Below, piece by piece: positions 28,875 to 38,472 of a stretch of DNA of 64,000 bases. Positions within the stretch are counted from its first letter, which is position 1, and each line of letters begins with the position of its first letter. The notes beneath the pieces are model-generated. The model searched no databases and was not told the DNA's origin. It saw nothing but the letters and a program-made list of their open reading frames with translations. This DNA is from Schauerella fraxinea. Its GTDB lineage: Bacteria > Pseudomonadota > Gammaproteobacteria > Burkholderiales > Burkholderiaceae_B. Position numbers and translations under genes: made by a program. The DNA is taken from contig JAVDKL010000001.1 of NCBI GenBank assembly GCA_030849965.1, forward strand, positions 682,001 through 746,000, written 5' to 3'.

Positions 28875-30007
28875 GCGCCATCGATATCGCAGGCGTAAGC
28901 CGTCTGTTCGGCGAGACGACGGCGCTTGCCGGCGTGGATCTCACGATACATGACGGCGAGTTCTTCTCGTTGCTGGGCCCCAGCGGATGCGGCAAGACGA
29001 CGCTATTGAATATCGTTGCCGGCTTCCTGGCGCCCACCACCGGCAGTGTGCGGATCGGCGGCCGCGAAATCACGGCGCTTCCGCCCTATAAACGCGACAT
29101 CGGCATGGTGTTCCAGAACTACGCGCTGTTTCCTCACCTGAGCGTGGCGGAAAACGTGGCGTACGGCCTGTCGGTGCGCAAACGGCCTGCTGCCGAATCG
29201 CGCCGGCGGGTGGAAGAGGTACTCAATCTGGTCAAGCTCAGTCACCTGGCCGACCGGATGCCCCACCAGTTGTCCGGCGGACAGCAGCAACGTGTGGCCA
29301 TCGCGCGGGCGCTGGCGGTCGAACCGCAAGTGCTGCTGCTCGATGAGCCGCTCTCCAATCTGGACGCCAAGCTGCGCAAGGAAATGCAGTCCGAACTGCG
29401 TAGCTTGCAGCGGCGCGTGGGCATCACCACCGTGCTGGTCACGCACGATCAGGAAGAAGCCCTGAGCTTGTCAGATCGCATCGGCATCCTGGGCGCCGGC
29501 CATCTGCAGCAGATCGGCAGCCCGCTCGAACTGTACCGACGGCCCGCCAACCGCTTTGTGGCAGAGTTTGTGGGCCAGGCCAACTTGCTCGAAGCCACGC
29601 CTTCGGCGGATGGCACCGGTTACGAGGTGGCCACACATCAAGTGGCGCAAGGGATGCCTCTGCGGTTGCACACGGGCGCTGCCGCACGCACCCGCGCGCT
29701 ACTGATGTTGCGGCCCGAACGCATTCGGGTGGAAAGTAGCGGTTCGACAGCAGCCCAGGGCGGGCCGGGTCTGCAAAGCGACCAGCCTAACCGCGCCCAC
29801 GGCATCCTGCGCGACGCGAGCTATACCGGTGCATCGTTGCGGCTCGTGGTCGAGTTGGCACGTGGCGGCGATCTGATCGTGCAGGCACCCGATACCGCAT
29901 TCCCCGAACTGCCCGCGCAGGGCTTGCCGCTCACACTGGCCTGGGATGCCGACGACATCGTGGTGCTCGATCAGGCCACAGTGGCAACAAACACGGCAAC
30001 CGCATGA
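28871..30007 (+). CDS. PotA-like ABC transporter ATPase
   Basis: The 378-residue ATPase has Walker A GPSGCGKTT, Q loop FQNYALFPHLSV, signature [15 protein letters not shown], Walker B LLLDEPLSNLD and the switch His in VTHDQEEAL. A C-terminal TOBE-like regulatory domain covers roughly residues 270-370. It energises the adjacent two permeases. ATGA overlaps join it to the receptor before and the permease after. Confidence 0.93.
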   Translation: MSAIDIAGVSRLFGETTALAGVDLTIHDGEFFSLLGPSGCGKTTLLNIVAGFLAPTTGSVRIGGREITALPPYKRDIGMVFQNYALFPHLSVAENVAYGLSVRKRPAAESRRRVEEVLNLVKLSHLADRMPHQLSGGQQQRVAIARALAVEPQVLLLDEPLSNLDAKLRKEMQSELRSLQRRVGITTVLVTHDQEEALSLSDRIGILGAGHLQQIGSPLELYRRPANRFVAEFVGQANLLEATPSADGTGYEVATHQVAQGMPLRLHTGAAARTRALLMLRPERIRVESSGSTAAQGGPGLQSDQPNRAHGILRDASYTGASLRLVVELARGGDLIVQAPDTAFPELPAQGLPLTLAWDADDIVVLDQATVATNTATA

Positions 30008-30885
30008 ACGCCCCTACCGCCAACCGCGCCAGTACGCAGTTTTCCTGGCTGCTGCTCACGCCCAGCCTGCTCTTTCTGATCGTGTTTCTGGTGCTGCCGG
30101 GGCTGCTCCTGGCGGCACTGAGCCTGCGTGACGTGGATGCATTGCTCACCGTGCTCCCCACGTACAGCTTCGCGCAATACACGGGCATCTTCAGCTCGCC
30201 CGCCTACCTGGGCGCGTTGTGGACCACGCTGTGGGTGTCGCTGGCGACCGCCTTCTTTTGCGTGCTGCTGGCCTATCCGGCCGCGTGGCTGCTGGTGACC
30301 GCGCCCAACCGTACCGTGCGCACACTGCTCTATGTGATCCTGGTGTCGCCCTTGCTTACCAGTGTGGTCATTCGCACGTTCGCCTGGATCGTGTTGCTGG
30401 CGCAAAACGGGCTCATCAACGCCACGCTGATCAAACTCGGATTTACCGATAAGCCGCTCGCGCTCCTCTGGAACATGAAGGCCGTGATCATTGCCTATGT
30501 GCAAGTGATGCTGCCCTTTGCGGTGCTGCCGATCGCCACCTCACTGGGCGAAATTCCGCCTGCACTTACGCGAGCGTCCATGGTGCTGGGCGCCGGCCGC
30601 GTGCATACGTTTCGGCGGGTGATTCTGCCGCTCACGTTGCCGGGCATGATGACCGGGTTCATCATCGTGTTCGCCTTGGCTGCGGGCAGCTATATCACCC
30701 CGCTCTTGATCGGTGGCCGGCTTCAGCCCTTGCTGCCCATTTCGATCTATCAGCAAGCGGTGCAGATCGCGAACCTGCCGCTCGCCGCTGCCCTGTCGTT
30801 GACGCTGCTGGTGGTGACCGGGGCCGTGGCGTTCATCCTCGGCGGCTTCCTCAAACGTTGGGAAAGAAAGACATATGGCCATTGA
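30004..30885 (+). CDS. PotB-like ABC transporter permease
   Basis: The 293-residue inner-membrane protein has six predicted helices (the first at about residues 16-38). The ATPase-docking loop holds ALTRASMVLGAGRVHTFRRVILP, a standard EAA motif region. Its start overlaps the ATPase stop by 4 bases, and its end overlaps the next permease by 11 bases. Confidence 0.92.
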   Translation: MNAPTANRASTQFSWLLLTPSLLFLIVFLVLPGLLLAALSLRDVDALLTVLPTYSFAQYTGIFSSPAYLGALWTTLWVSLATAFFCVLLAYPAAWLLVTAPNRTVRTLLYVILVSPLLTSVVIRTFAWIVLLAQNGLINATLIKLGFTDKPLALLWNMKAVIIAYVQVMLPFAVLPIATSLGEIPPALTRASMVLGAGRVHTFRRVILPLTLPGMMTGFIIVFALAAGSYITPLLIGGRLQPLLPISIYQQAVQIANLPLAAALSLTLLVVTGAVAFILGGFLKRWERKTYGH

Positions 30886-31693
30886 TCTCTCCGATAATGG
30901 ACAACGCCGCTTCGATGGCCTGCGGCTCGTGTCGTGGCTCACGGGCGGGCTGGTCTACCTGTTTCTACTGTTGCCGGTATTGGTGATCGTACTGTCGGCA
31001 TTCAGCCCGCAAGCCTATCCCCAGTTTCCGCCCGAGTCGTTCTCGCTGCGCTGGTTCAAATCGCTGGCCGAGAATCCCGCGTGGACCGACGCCCTTATCA
31101 ATAGTGCGATTCTGCTGCTCATCGTGACGCCATTGACGGTGCTGTTGGGTACCACCGCCGCGTACGCATTGGCGCGTCTGGAATTTCGCGGTCGCGAATT
31201 TCTGCAGGCGTTCGTGCTGTCGCCGTTGATGATCCCGCAAGTGGTGCTCGGCATTGCCCTGCTCTACGTGCTCACGGCCATGGGCATGGGGGGCTCGTTT
31301 ATCGGTTTGGCCGCCGGCCACATCATCGTGGCGTTGCCGTACACCGTGCGCACGGCGAGCGTAAGCTTGGCCGCTGTGGACCGCCGGCTGGAATCCGCCT
31401 CGATGAGCTTGGGCGCCGGGCCGTGGCACACGTTTCGTCATGTCACCCTGCCGCTGATCAAGCCCGGCATCGTGGCAGGCGCTGTGTTTGCCGCCGTGAC
31501 CTCGTTTGGCGAGGTCTCGGTGAGCCTCTTCCTGACCGCGCCCAGCACCGTCACCATGCCGGTGCGCATCTTCACCTATATCGATCAAACCTTCGATCCT
31601 GCCGTCAACGCGGTATCCGTGATCTTCATCGTGCTAGCCGTGCTCGCGCTGATTGTGATCGAGAAAACGATCGGCCTGACGAAAGTGATGTGA
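30875..31693 (+). CDS. PotC-like ABC transporter permease
   Basis: The 272-residue second permease has about six helices and an EAA loop with LESASMSLGAGPWHTFRHV. It completes a four-gene importer with the receptor, ATPase and first permease. It overlaps the preceding gene by 11 bases. A flavin monooxygenase gene begins 13 bases after its stop. Confidence 0.92.
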   Translation: MAIDLSDNGQRRFDGLRLVSWLTGGLVYLFLLLPVLVIVLSAFSPQAYPQFPPESFSLRWFKSLAENPAWTDALINSAILLLIVTPLTVLLGTTAAYALARLEFRGREFLQAFVLSPLMIPQVVLGIALLYVLTAMGMGGSFIGLAAGHIIVALPYTVRTASVSLAAVDRRLESASMSLGAGPWHTFRHVTLPLIKPGIVAGAVFAAVTSFGEVSVSLFLTAPSTVTMPVRIFTYIDQTFDPAVNAVSVIFIVLAVLALIVIEKTIGLTKVM

Positions 31694-31706
31694 GGCAGTC
31701 AAACTG

Positions 31707-33173
31707 ATGGAAGACCGTAGCGCTGCGATTGCGGCCCATGATGCAGAGGTCGCGCGCGACTTGGCGCGCCTCAATTATCCGCCCAACAACTGGGTCCCTG
31801 CCACCGCAGGCCCCGATGGCAAGCCGATGCTCGATGTGCTGATCGTCGGCGCCGGCATGTGCGGCCAGACTGCCGCCTTCGGCCTCTTGCGCGAAGGCGT
31901 TCGGCACCTGCGGGTCGTCGACCGTGCGCCGGCGGGCCTTGAGGGTCCGTGGGGCACGTTTGCCCGCATGCCAACGCTGCGCTCGCCCAAGCATATCAAT
32001 GGCCCCGATCTGGGCATCCCCGCGCTCACCTTTCGCGCCTGGTATACGGCGCGCCACGGCGATGCCGCCTGGGATGCGCTCTACAAGATCGATCGGCTGG
32101 ATTGGCTGCGTTATCTGCTGTGGGTACGACATACGGTTGGCGTACCGGTGGAAAACGACGTGCGGCTGCAATCGCTCGCGCTTATCCCCGGTGGCGTACA
32201 GGCCCATTTGCTGCACGGCGATCGCACGGAGATGGTGTTTGCGCGGCGCGTGGTTCTGGCGCTCGGCCGGGATGGCAGCGGCGAGGCGCGGCGTTTGCCT
32301 TTTCCCTCATTCGAGCAGGATTCGGCATCCGCGCGAGCGCGCGTTTTTCATTCGTCCGACGCGATCGACTTCAGCACGCTACGCGGCAAGCACATCGCGA
32401 TGCTCGGCGCAGGATCCTCGGCGTTCGACAATGCCGGCACGGCACTCGAGGCAGGCGCGGCATCGGTCACGATGTACGCCCGGCGCCCGCACTTGCCGCA
32501 GGTCAATAAGTCGAAGTGGTCGGTATTCAGCGGCTTCATGAAAGGCTACGCAAGCTTGACCGACGCCCAACGCTGGCGCTTTTACACCTACATTCTGGCG
32601 CAGCAAGCGCCCCCGCCGCACGAATCGGTGCTGCGCTGCCAGAAGCACGCTGGATTCTCGATACGCTTCAGTACGCCCTGGCGCGATTTGACGGCAGACG
32701 ACACGGGCGTTGCGATCACGACCGATCATGGCGTGACGCGCTACGACGCCGCCATCCTCGCAACCGGTTTTGCGGTCGACCTGCCCGCGCGTGCCGAATT
32801 GGCAGCGTTGCGCCCCCATATCGCCGTCTGGCGCGATCGGGTGAGTGCGGATGACGCGGCCCGCTACGCCGAAGCCGCACGATTTCCTTATTTGGGCGCT
32901 GGATTTGAATTGCAGGAAAACGTGCCGGGATCCGCCCCCGATATCGATCGCATACACGTTTTCAACTGGGGCAGCACCATGAGCCACGGTGCTTTGGCGG
33001 GCGATATCCCAGGCTTGGCCACGGGTGCCTTGCGATTGGCCGAAGGCGTGGTGCGCCGGCTGTTCGCGGAGGATGCCGACCGGCACTACGACGCGCTGGT
33101 AGCGTTTGAAGACCCGGAACTGTTGCCCACGGATTACTTCGTGCCGCGTGAGGCAAGATCGACGCGCACCTGA
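31707..33173 (+). CDS. Flavin-containing monooxygenase-like NAD(P)-binding protein
   Basis: The 488-residue protein has an FAD motif VLIVGAGMCGQTAAFGLL near residue 50 and a second dinucleotide motif IAMLGAGSSAFDNAG near 230. Between them lies ARVFHSSDAIDF, a degenerate form of the FxGxxxH fingerprint of N-hydroxylating or Baeyer-Villiger monooxygenases. It should oxidise a nitrogen- or carbonyl-bearing substrate with NADPH and O2. It lies 13 bases after the transporter genes and so probably acts on the imported compound or on the HyuAB product. The substrate cannot be told from sequence. Confidence 0.8.
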   Translation: MEDRSAAIAAHDAEVARDLARLNYPPNNWVPATAGPDGKPMLDVLIVGAGMCGQTAAFGLLREGVRHLRVVDRAPAGLEGPWGTFARMPTLRSPKHINGPDLGIPALTFRAWYTARHGDAAWDALYKIDRLDWLRYLLWVRHTVGVPVENDVRLQSLALIPGGVQAHLLHGDRTEMVFARRVVLALGRDGSGEARRLPFPSFEQDSASARARVFHSSDAIDFSTLRGKHIAMLGAGSSAFDNAGTALEAGAASVTMYARRPHLPQVNKSKWSVFSGFMKGYASLTDAQRWRFYTYILAQQAPPPHESVLRCQKHAGFSIRFSTPWRDLTADDTGVAITTDHGVTRYDAAILATGFAVDLPARAELAALRPHIAVWRDRVSADDAARYAEAARFPYLGAGFELQENVPGSAPDIDRIHVFNWGSTMSHGALAGDIPGLATGALRLAEGVVRRLFAEDADRHYDALVAFEDPELLPTDYFVPREARSTRT

Positions 33174-33233
33174 TCGCTCATCCTCGATCGCCCGCCGCGA
33201 GCCCAGTGGGCAGGCCTTCGACCGTGCCGTGAT

Positions 33234-34016
33234 TCACTGCATGAACCAGCCGTGGCTCACCACCAAGGATTGTCCGGTCAACGCATTGGTAGGAAACGCC
33301 GCAAACAGCAGCGCCACGCGGGCCACGTCGTCGGTCGTGGTGAACTCACCATCGACCGTATCCTTGAGCATCACCTCTTTGACGACTTGCTCTTCGGTGA
33401 TGCCCAACGTCTTGGCCTGTTCGGGGATCTGTTTCTCGACCAGTGGCGTACGCACGAATCCCGGGCAAATCACGTTCGCCCTCACCCCATGTTTGGCGCC
33501 TTCCTTTGCCACCGTTTTGGCCAAACCGATCAAGCCATGCTTGGCCGTCACGTAGGGCGCCTTCAACAGCGAGGCTTCTTTGGAATGCACCGATCCCATG
33601 TAGATCACACTGCCGCCGCGGCCTTGCGCATACATGTGTTTCAGGCACGCTCGCGTCGTGAGAAACGCGCCGTCCAAATGAATGGCGAGCATTTTCTTCC
33701 AATCGGCAAACGAGAATTCCTCAACGGGATGCACGATCTGGATGCCGGCATTGCTGATCAGAATATCGATCCCGCCGAAGGCCTGCGCCGCAGCCTCCAC
33801 GCCCGCGTTGACCTGGTCTTCATCGGTCACATCCATTGCCACCCCGATCGCCTGCGCGCCCGACGCCACCAGTTCGGCGGCCGTGGCATCGGCCGCGGCC
33901 TTGTTCAGATCCGCGATCACGATCTTGGCACCTTCCTGTGCGAACACGATGGCGATCTCCTTGCCGATACCGCTGGCTGATCCGGTAATGAACGCGACTT
34001 TATCTTTGAGCTGCAT
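33234..34016 (-). CDS. bdhA: 3-Hydroxybutyrate dehydrogenase (short-chain dehydrogenase)
   Basis: The 260-residue SDR enzyme oxidises (R)-3-hydroxybutyrate to acetoacetate with NAD+. It has the cofactor motif TGSASGIG (residues 11-18), NAG at 89-91, and the catalytic residues Ser142, Tyr155 and Lys159 (YVTAKHG). [25 protein letters not shown] and the C-terminal SHGWFMQ are characteristic of 3-hydroxybutyrate dehydrogenases. It is last in an operon behind acetoacetate decarboxylase, 38 bases away. It converges on the monooxygenase gene. Confidence 0.94.
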   Translation of the reverse strand: MQLKDKVAFITGSASGIGKEIAIVFAQEGAKIVIADLNKAAADATAAELVASGAQAIGVAMDVTDEDQVNAGVEAAAQAFGGIDILISNAGIQIVHPVEEFSFADWKKMLAIHLDGAFLTTRACLKHMYAQGRGGSVIYMGSVHSKEASLLKAPYVTAKHGLIGLAKTVAKEGAKHGVRANVICPGFVRTPLVEKQIPEQAKTLGITEEQVVKEVMLKDTVDGEFTTTDDVARVALLFAAFPTNALTGQSLVVSHGWFMQ

Positions 34017-34054
34017 ACGATTCCTCGGGATACGAAAACGCCGTCTGAGGACGA

Positions 34055-34807
34055 TCAGACGGCCAGATAATCCAACTCGACCGTGCCTAACGCCAGGGTC
34101 ATGTCGGCGATGTAATGCACGGCCGATTCAATTTGCAGTACCGGCAGGTCCGTGACCGGCGCCAACGCATGCGGATGCAGTTCGAGCGATGCCGGGCCGC
34201 TCCATGCGCCATGCAACGTGACGTCGGTCATGTAGTAGCGCACCAGCTCGCAAATGCGGGCGGTACCGTCTACGTGCGGAATGATCTTGAGCAGAAAATT
34301 GGGTTGCGCGATCGCAGCGAGTATCGGCGCGTGATCGAGCGCGCGATGCTTGAATGCCATCGTGGCGCGCGCCACCCGAACCCGACCGTAATCGAGCGTG
34401 CCTACGATCGTATCGGTTTCATAATCGAGCACGGGCGTGGCCAGCTTTTTCGGAAAACCCCACAATTCACGGCCGCCGGCAATCGGCGGGTGATCGTTCA
34501 AATACATCGCGTGCACATAAGCGCCCTGCTCGAGTCCCGCCGCCGTTTGCAACTGCACCGGAATGACCTGCCCGGATTCGGTGTAATCGCCGAAGCCTGT
34601 GGAATCCGGCATGCGGATGAACTCGTACCTGACGATGGGCGCCACCACCTCGAGCGGCTCGGGCACTACTGCCCGCAAGGCGTCCATATCGGTGCGATAG
34701 GTAATCACCACGAACTCGCGCTGCATAAAACGATAAGGCCCCGGCGGAAACGCCGGGCTGGTGAAGGGCATTGCAAACGCGTTACGTCGGAGATCGTCGA
34801 TCTTCAT
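34055..34807 (-). CDS. adc: Acetoacetate decarboxylase
   Basis: The 250-residue enzyme decarboxylates acetoacetate to acetone through a Schiff base. ELWGFPKK carries the reactive lysine (Lys120, flanked by Lys121 as in the clostridial Lys115-Lys116 pair). Other family segments are [20 protein letters not shown] and YFxHxxP-like sequence. It overlaps the patatin gene stop by four bases and precedes bdhA. With bdhA it can turn 3-hydroxybutyrate into acetone and CO2, or act in the disposal of ketone bodies during polyhydroxybutyrate turnover. Confidence 0.93.
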   Translation of the reverse strand: MKIDDLRRNAFAMPFTSPAFPPGPYRFMQREFVVITYRTDMDALRAVVPEPLEVVAPIVRYEFIRMPDSTGFGDYTESGQVIPVQLQTAAGLEQGAYVHAMYLNDHPPIAGGRELWGFPKKLATPVLDYETDTIVGTLDYGRVRVARATMAFKHRALDHAPILAAIAQPNFLLKIIPHVDGTARICELVRYYMTDVTLHGAWSGPASLELHPHALAPVTDLPVLQIESAVHYIADMTLALGTVELDYLAV

Positions 34808-36003
34808 GCGATGTGCTCCTTGACCGGATCGGCATGCGGGCGTTTGATACGCACCGTGCCGCCTTCACCCAAGTCGAACGTCGTGACGCCATTGACATCG
34901 CCGCCGCTGCGCAACGCGGCGGGATTGGTCAATGTCATATGCATGTCGCGCATGCCCGCGTCCCAATGCTCTTCCATCGTTGCACGCGAAAACTCGTAAT
35001 CTTTCGAGTCGCCCTCATAAGCCTTGTCGCGATAGATCAAATGAAAGATGTCGATCGGTGCATGCGTGAGCTGTTCGCAGATTGCCTTCACGCTCGCATC
35101 GCGCTTTAACGCGGCGGGCAGCTTATCCATCAGATCGGCGATCGCCTGCTGCAAATTCACGTTTGCGGCCAGCGCATCGGTATTCATCCGCGTACGACTC
35201 GAATACGTAATGTCCTTTTGACGGGTCAACACCTCTGACAACGTATGCGGCATGGCCCCGCGCGCGCTGAATAGATCGACCTGCACCACCGTCAGCGGAT
35301 GCCGCCTGGGGTGCTTGTCCAGCACATACTGCAGCGGCGTGTTGGAGACGAGGCCGCCATCCCAGTAGGCGTCGTCGCCGATTTCCACCGGCGCGAAACC
35401 GGGCGGCAAGGCGCCGCTCGCCATAATGTGCTCGGGGCCGATCTTGCGCGTGGTTTGCTTGCCGTCGTCATTATCGAAGTAGCTCGAGTTGCCGGTGCGG
35501 ACATTGACGGCACCCACACTCAATCGCACTTCCGCGGCGTTGATGCGGTCGAAATCGACGAGCGCTTCAAGCGTTGCCTTCAACGGCGAGGTGTCGTAAT
35601 AACTGAGCACAGGCGCTGCGCCGCCCATCAATAGCGCCGGCGACAACCGCGGCTTGAAGAACCCGGGAATGCCGTACAGGGAGGCCAGGCTCGCGCTCCA
35701 CTGATTTAGGGTGGCGCGACTCGCGAGCCAGGCCGGCAGATGTTGCGCTGGGCTGGATGACACCATGTCCCAAAACGCACGCAGTTTCTCGACGCGCTGT
35801 TCGGGGGCATTTCCTGCGATCAAGGCCGCGTTGATGGCCCCGATCGACACCCCGGCCACCCACTTCGGCAGCGCCTTCTTGTGCTCGCTGAGGGCGGCGT
35901 AAACGCCTGCCTGGTACGCCCCCAATGCCCCGCCGCCCTGCAGTACAAAGGCGTGGGCGCCGGCCCGTTGCAAGGGATTTTCAGCCGAGCTGCGCGCCGT
36001 CAT
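34804..36003 (-). CDS. Patatin-like phospholipase with DUF3734-type C-terminus
   Basis: The 399-residue protein has the patatin fold with oxyanion motif GGGALGAY, nucleophile elbow GVSIG (Ser53) and catalytic Asp215 in WDGG. A C-terminal extension from about 250 to 399 is typical of patatins that neighbour acetoacetate decarboxylase and 3-hydroxybutyrate dehydrogenase. The ATG at 36003 is chosen over an upstream GTG because GGAG lies 8 bases before it. It is the first gene of the patatin-adc-bdhA operon. A lipase or depolymerase role in storage-polymer or membrane-lipid turnover is inferred from the neighbours, not from the sequence. Confidence 0.9.
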   Translation of the reverse strand: MTARSSAENPLQRAGAHAFVLQGGGALGAYQAGVYAALSEHKKALPKWVAGVSIGAINAALIAGNAPEQRVEKLRAFWDMVSSSPAQHLPAWLASRATLNQWSASLASLYGIPGFFKPRLSPALLMGGAAPVLSYYDTSPLKATLEALVDFDRINAAEVRLSVGAVNVRTGNSSYFDNDDGKQTTRKIGPEHIMASGALPPGFAPVEIGDDAYWDGGLVSNTPLQYVLDKHPRRHPLTVVQVDLFSARGAMPHTLSEVLTRQKDITYSSRTRMNTDALAANVNLQQAIADLMDKLPAALKRDASVKAICEQLTHAPIDIFHLIYRDKAYEGDSKDYEFSRATMEEHWDAGMRDMHMTLTNPAALRSGGDVNGVTTFDLGEGGTVRIKRPHADPVKEHIA

Positions 36004-36087
36004 GGCAAGGCTCCAGGGGTACACATCCGGTGTTCGAAAACGACGGCGGAAATCATGTCCATGCGAGCCTTGGAGTCAGGGCACTTA

Positions 36088-36143
36088 CGATACGTGCGTC
36101 GTATCGAACGATGTTCGCCGCGATGCAGCGAATACGTTCGATA
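36088..36143. promoter_or_regulatory. Nested palindromes upstream of the patatin-adc-bdhA operon
   Basis: An inverted repeat of 7-base arms CGATACG-N5-CGTATCG (36088-36106) overlaps a longer 9-base repeat TATCGAACG (36102-36110) with CGTTCGATA (36135-36143). These lie 85-140 bases upstream of the patatin start. The spacing and symmetry look like TetR-family operator sites. No TetR gene is in the window. Confidence 0.5.
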
Positions 36144-36181
36144 GTAGAGCTTTGACCCCGCCCGTCAACCGCTTTCTGGGC

Positions 36182-37327
36182 TTACCACCCGTGAAATCGG
36201 GTCCAGGTTTGCAACGATCCGTCCTGGCCCAAGGCCTGATACTGAGGAAACTGCGTGCCCGTGGCGCACGCGTGATTGGGGAGAATGCGCAATCGCGTGC
36301 CGGTGGGAAAGCGGCTTACGACGTCCGGATCCGGCGCGCCTTCGCGAGCCAGGATGCCGTGTTCCTGATTGGCACCGATCATCACATAGCCTTCAAGCAC
36401 CTCGCGATCGGGCGTGCATACTAGGCCATAGCCAAAATCCCGCTGCTGTTTGGACGTACCGCGATCTCGGCTCATCGCCATCCACCCCGCATCCACAATC
36501 ACCCAGCCTTTTTCCGCCTGATGCCCGATCACGGTGGTCAACACGCTCAACGCAAGATCGTCCACACGGCATACGCCGACGTTATGCATCACCAGATCGA
36601 AAAACACATACACGCCGGCCCGCAGTTCCGTCACACCCTCGAGATTGGCGGCTTCCAACGCCGTGGGTGTAGAACCCACGCTCACCACCGGGCAAGGCAA
36701 GCCTGCCGCGCGCAATCGCTCTGCGGCGCGCACGCAACCCACACGCTCCTGCTCCGCCAGCGATGCCAACGCCTCGGGCGTATTCAACTCATAACTCGAG
36801 CCCGCGTGGGTGAGCACGCCTGCCAGCGTCATCCCGCCATCATGCAGCACCCGTCCCACGTCGAGCAGCACCGCGTCGTCGGGCGTGATCCCGGATCGGT
36901 GCCCGTCGGTATCGATCTCGATCAACACCGGGAACACCTCCTTATGCTCACGGCCGAAGTCCACAATCGCCTCCGCGCCCACGACGCTATCGGTAATGAT
37001 CGTGAGATCGCAGCCCCGCCGCCGCAACGCCAGCGCGTGCGGCAAGCGATGCGGCGCCATGCCCACGGCATACAGAATGTCCTTGATGCCGGCGTCGAAA
37101 AATTGATCCGCCTCTTTCAATGTAGACACCGTAATGCCTTGCGCGCCGGCGGCGACTTGAGCGTGCACCACTTCGGCACACTTGGACGTCTTGGCATGCG
37201 GGCGAAACCGCACGCCCAGCCGGTCGGCGCATTGCTGCATCCGATCGATGTTGTGCTGCATGCGGCTCAGATCGATAAGCGCTGCGGGCGTGTCGAGCGT
37301 GTCGAAGGTGGAGGTCATGTGGGGCAT
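36182..37327 (-). CDS. D-threonine aldolase / D-serine dehydratase-like PLP enzyme
   Basis: The 381-residue alanine racemase-fold enzyme of the DSD1/D-threonine aldolase family binds PLP through Lys46 in RPHAKTSK, where the family usually reads RPHxKTHK. The C-terminal metal site LPNHACATG supplies His and Cys. It should cleave D-threonine or dehydrate D-serine. The start is uncertain: ATGs at 37327 and 37318 are both possible and lack strong ribosome sites. It is divergent from a LysR gene. Its stop lies 180 bases upstream of the patatin operon start. Confidence 0.85.
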   Translation of the reverse strand: MPHMTSTFDTLDTPAALIDLSRMQHNIDRMQQCADRLGVRFRPHAKTSKCAEVVHAQVAAGAQGITVSTLKEADQFFDAGIKDILYAVGMAPHRLPHALALRRRGCDLTIITDSVVGAEAIVDFGREHKEVFPVLIEIDTDGHRSGITPDDAVLLDVGRVLHDGGMTLAGVLTHAGSSYELNTPEALASLAEQERVGCVRAAERLRAAGLPCPVVSVGSTPTALEAANLEGVTELRAGVYVFFDLVMHNVGVCRVDDLALSVLTTVIGHQAEKGWVIVDAGWMAMSRDRGTSKQQRDFGYGLVCTPDREVLEGYVMIGANQEHGILAREGAPDPDVVSRFPTGTRLRILPNHACATGTQFPQYQALGQDGSLQTWTRFHGW

Positions 37328-37475
37328 CACTTGAAAACGAGGATCGAGAAGCGGGAAGGGAACCAGGTGCCGGGACGCTCGGCGGTCGGCCGTCGGCGGT
37401 AAGCGGTTGATTGGCCGATCGCGCCGACGCCTGCACGAGATCAACCAGAACTGTAGGCGCTATTTCCTCGCTCGT

Positions 37476-37505
37476 GCTTAAATCAAAAGTCATCTATCGT
37501 TAAGC
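37476..37505. promoter_or_regulatory. Inverted repeat in the PLP enzyme/LysR divergent region
   Basis: GCTTAA (37476-37481) and TTAAGC (37500-37505) form perfect 6-base arms separated by 18 bases, ending 8 bases before the LysR start. A LysR regulator normally binds such a site in its own divergent promoter. Confidence 0.4.
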
Positions 37506-37513
37506 TACGCTGA

Positions 37514-38416
37514 ATGATCCAGCTTGAAGACCTGCAGTTGGCCGCCGCACTCCTGCGCGAGCCCTCTCTCAGCGCCGCAGCGCGCGCCCTGGGCGTAACG
37601 CCGCCCGCACTCTCGATGCGGCTGCGTAAACTTGAAACCACGTTGGGCTTGGCACTCGCCACACGCACCTCGCGCAAGCTGAGTCTCACATCCGAAGGCG
37701 AGCGATTGGGTCGCGAAGCGCAAGTGCTCCTGGCGCAGATCGATCGTTTGCAGACCTCGCTTCAGCGCGACGATAAACAATTGACCGGCAAGCTCCGTAT
37801 CGCCGCTCCCTTTGGCTACGGCCGCCGCTACATCGCGCCCGCTTTAGCCACCTTTGCGAAGTTGCATCCCGGACTGAATATTCAGCTAGATTTGCGTGAA
37901 ACCCCCTGGCCTGATCGCCACGATGCCGATGCCGTGATCCACATCGGCGCCGTGCGCGACTCGTCATGGGTGGCGCGCACGCTGGTCGCCAATGACCGAT
38001 GGCTATGCGCCAGCCCCACGTATCTTGCCGCGCGAGGCACGCCGCGCACGCCCGGTGATCTGGCCCATCACGCCTGCATCTGCATTCGCGAAAACGATGA
38101 AGATGCCACGCTCTGGCATCTGCGTCCCGCCACCGCTGGCACTGGCCATCGCGCCGAAGCGCTGCGGATCACACCGGCATTCGTCAGTAATGATGGCGAC
38201 GTCGCCCGCCAATGGGCAGAAGAAGGCCTTGGGTTGGTCTTGCGATCGGAGTGGGATGTCTCCGCCCCGATTGCACAGGGAGACTTGGTCCGGGTATTGG
38301 CCGACTGGGCCTTCGAAAGCGCGCCGGTGGTACTGCTCGTACCCACTCGCAAGGGAAGAACGGCGCGGGTGCAGGCGCTGGTTGAGTTCATGCAGGGGCA
38401 CTTTGCAGATCGTTAG
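37514..38416 (+). CDS. LysR-family transcriptional regulator
   Basis: The 300-residue regulator has an N-terminal helix-turn-helix (LSAAARALGVTPPALSMRLRKLE, residues 19-41) and a substrate-binding domain from about 95 onward beginning LRIAAPFGYGRRYIAPALA. It resembles the group near DsdC/CrgA-like regulators, but the exact subgroup is unclear. Divergence from the D-threonine aldolase-like gene suggests it controls that gene in response to its substrate. Confidence 0.9.
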   Translation: MIQLEDLQLAAALLREPSLSAAARALGVTPPALSMRLRKLETTLGLALATRTSRKLSLTSEGERLGREAQVLLAQIDRLQTSLQRDDKQLTGKLRIAAPFGYGRRYIAPALATFAKLHPGLNIQLDLRETPWPDRHDADAVIHIGAVRDSSWVARTLVANDRWLCASPTYLAARGTPRTPGDLAHHACICIRENDEDATLWHLRPATAGTGHRAEALRITPAFVSNDGDVARQWAEEGLGLVLRSEWDVSAPIAQGDLVRVLADWAFESAPVVLLVPTRKGRTARVQALVEFMQGHFADR

Positions 38417-38472
38417 CGCAAGCGCAGTAAACTTCGCCCTTGCCCTTTATCGATCATCGTGAAAAAACCCGT

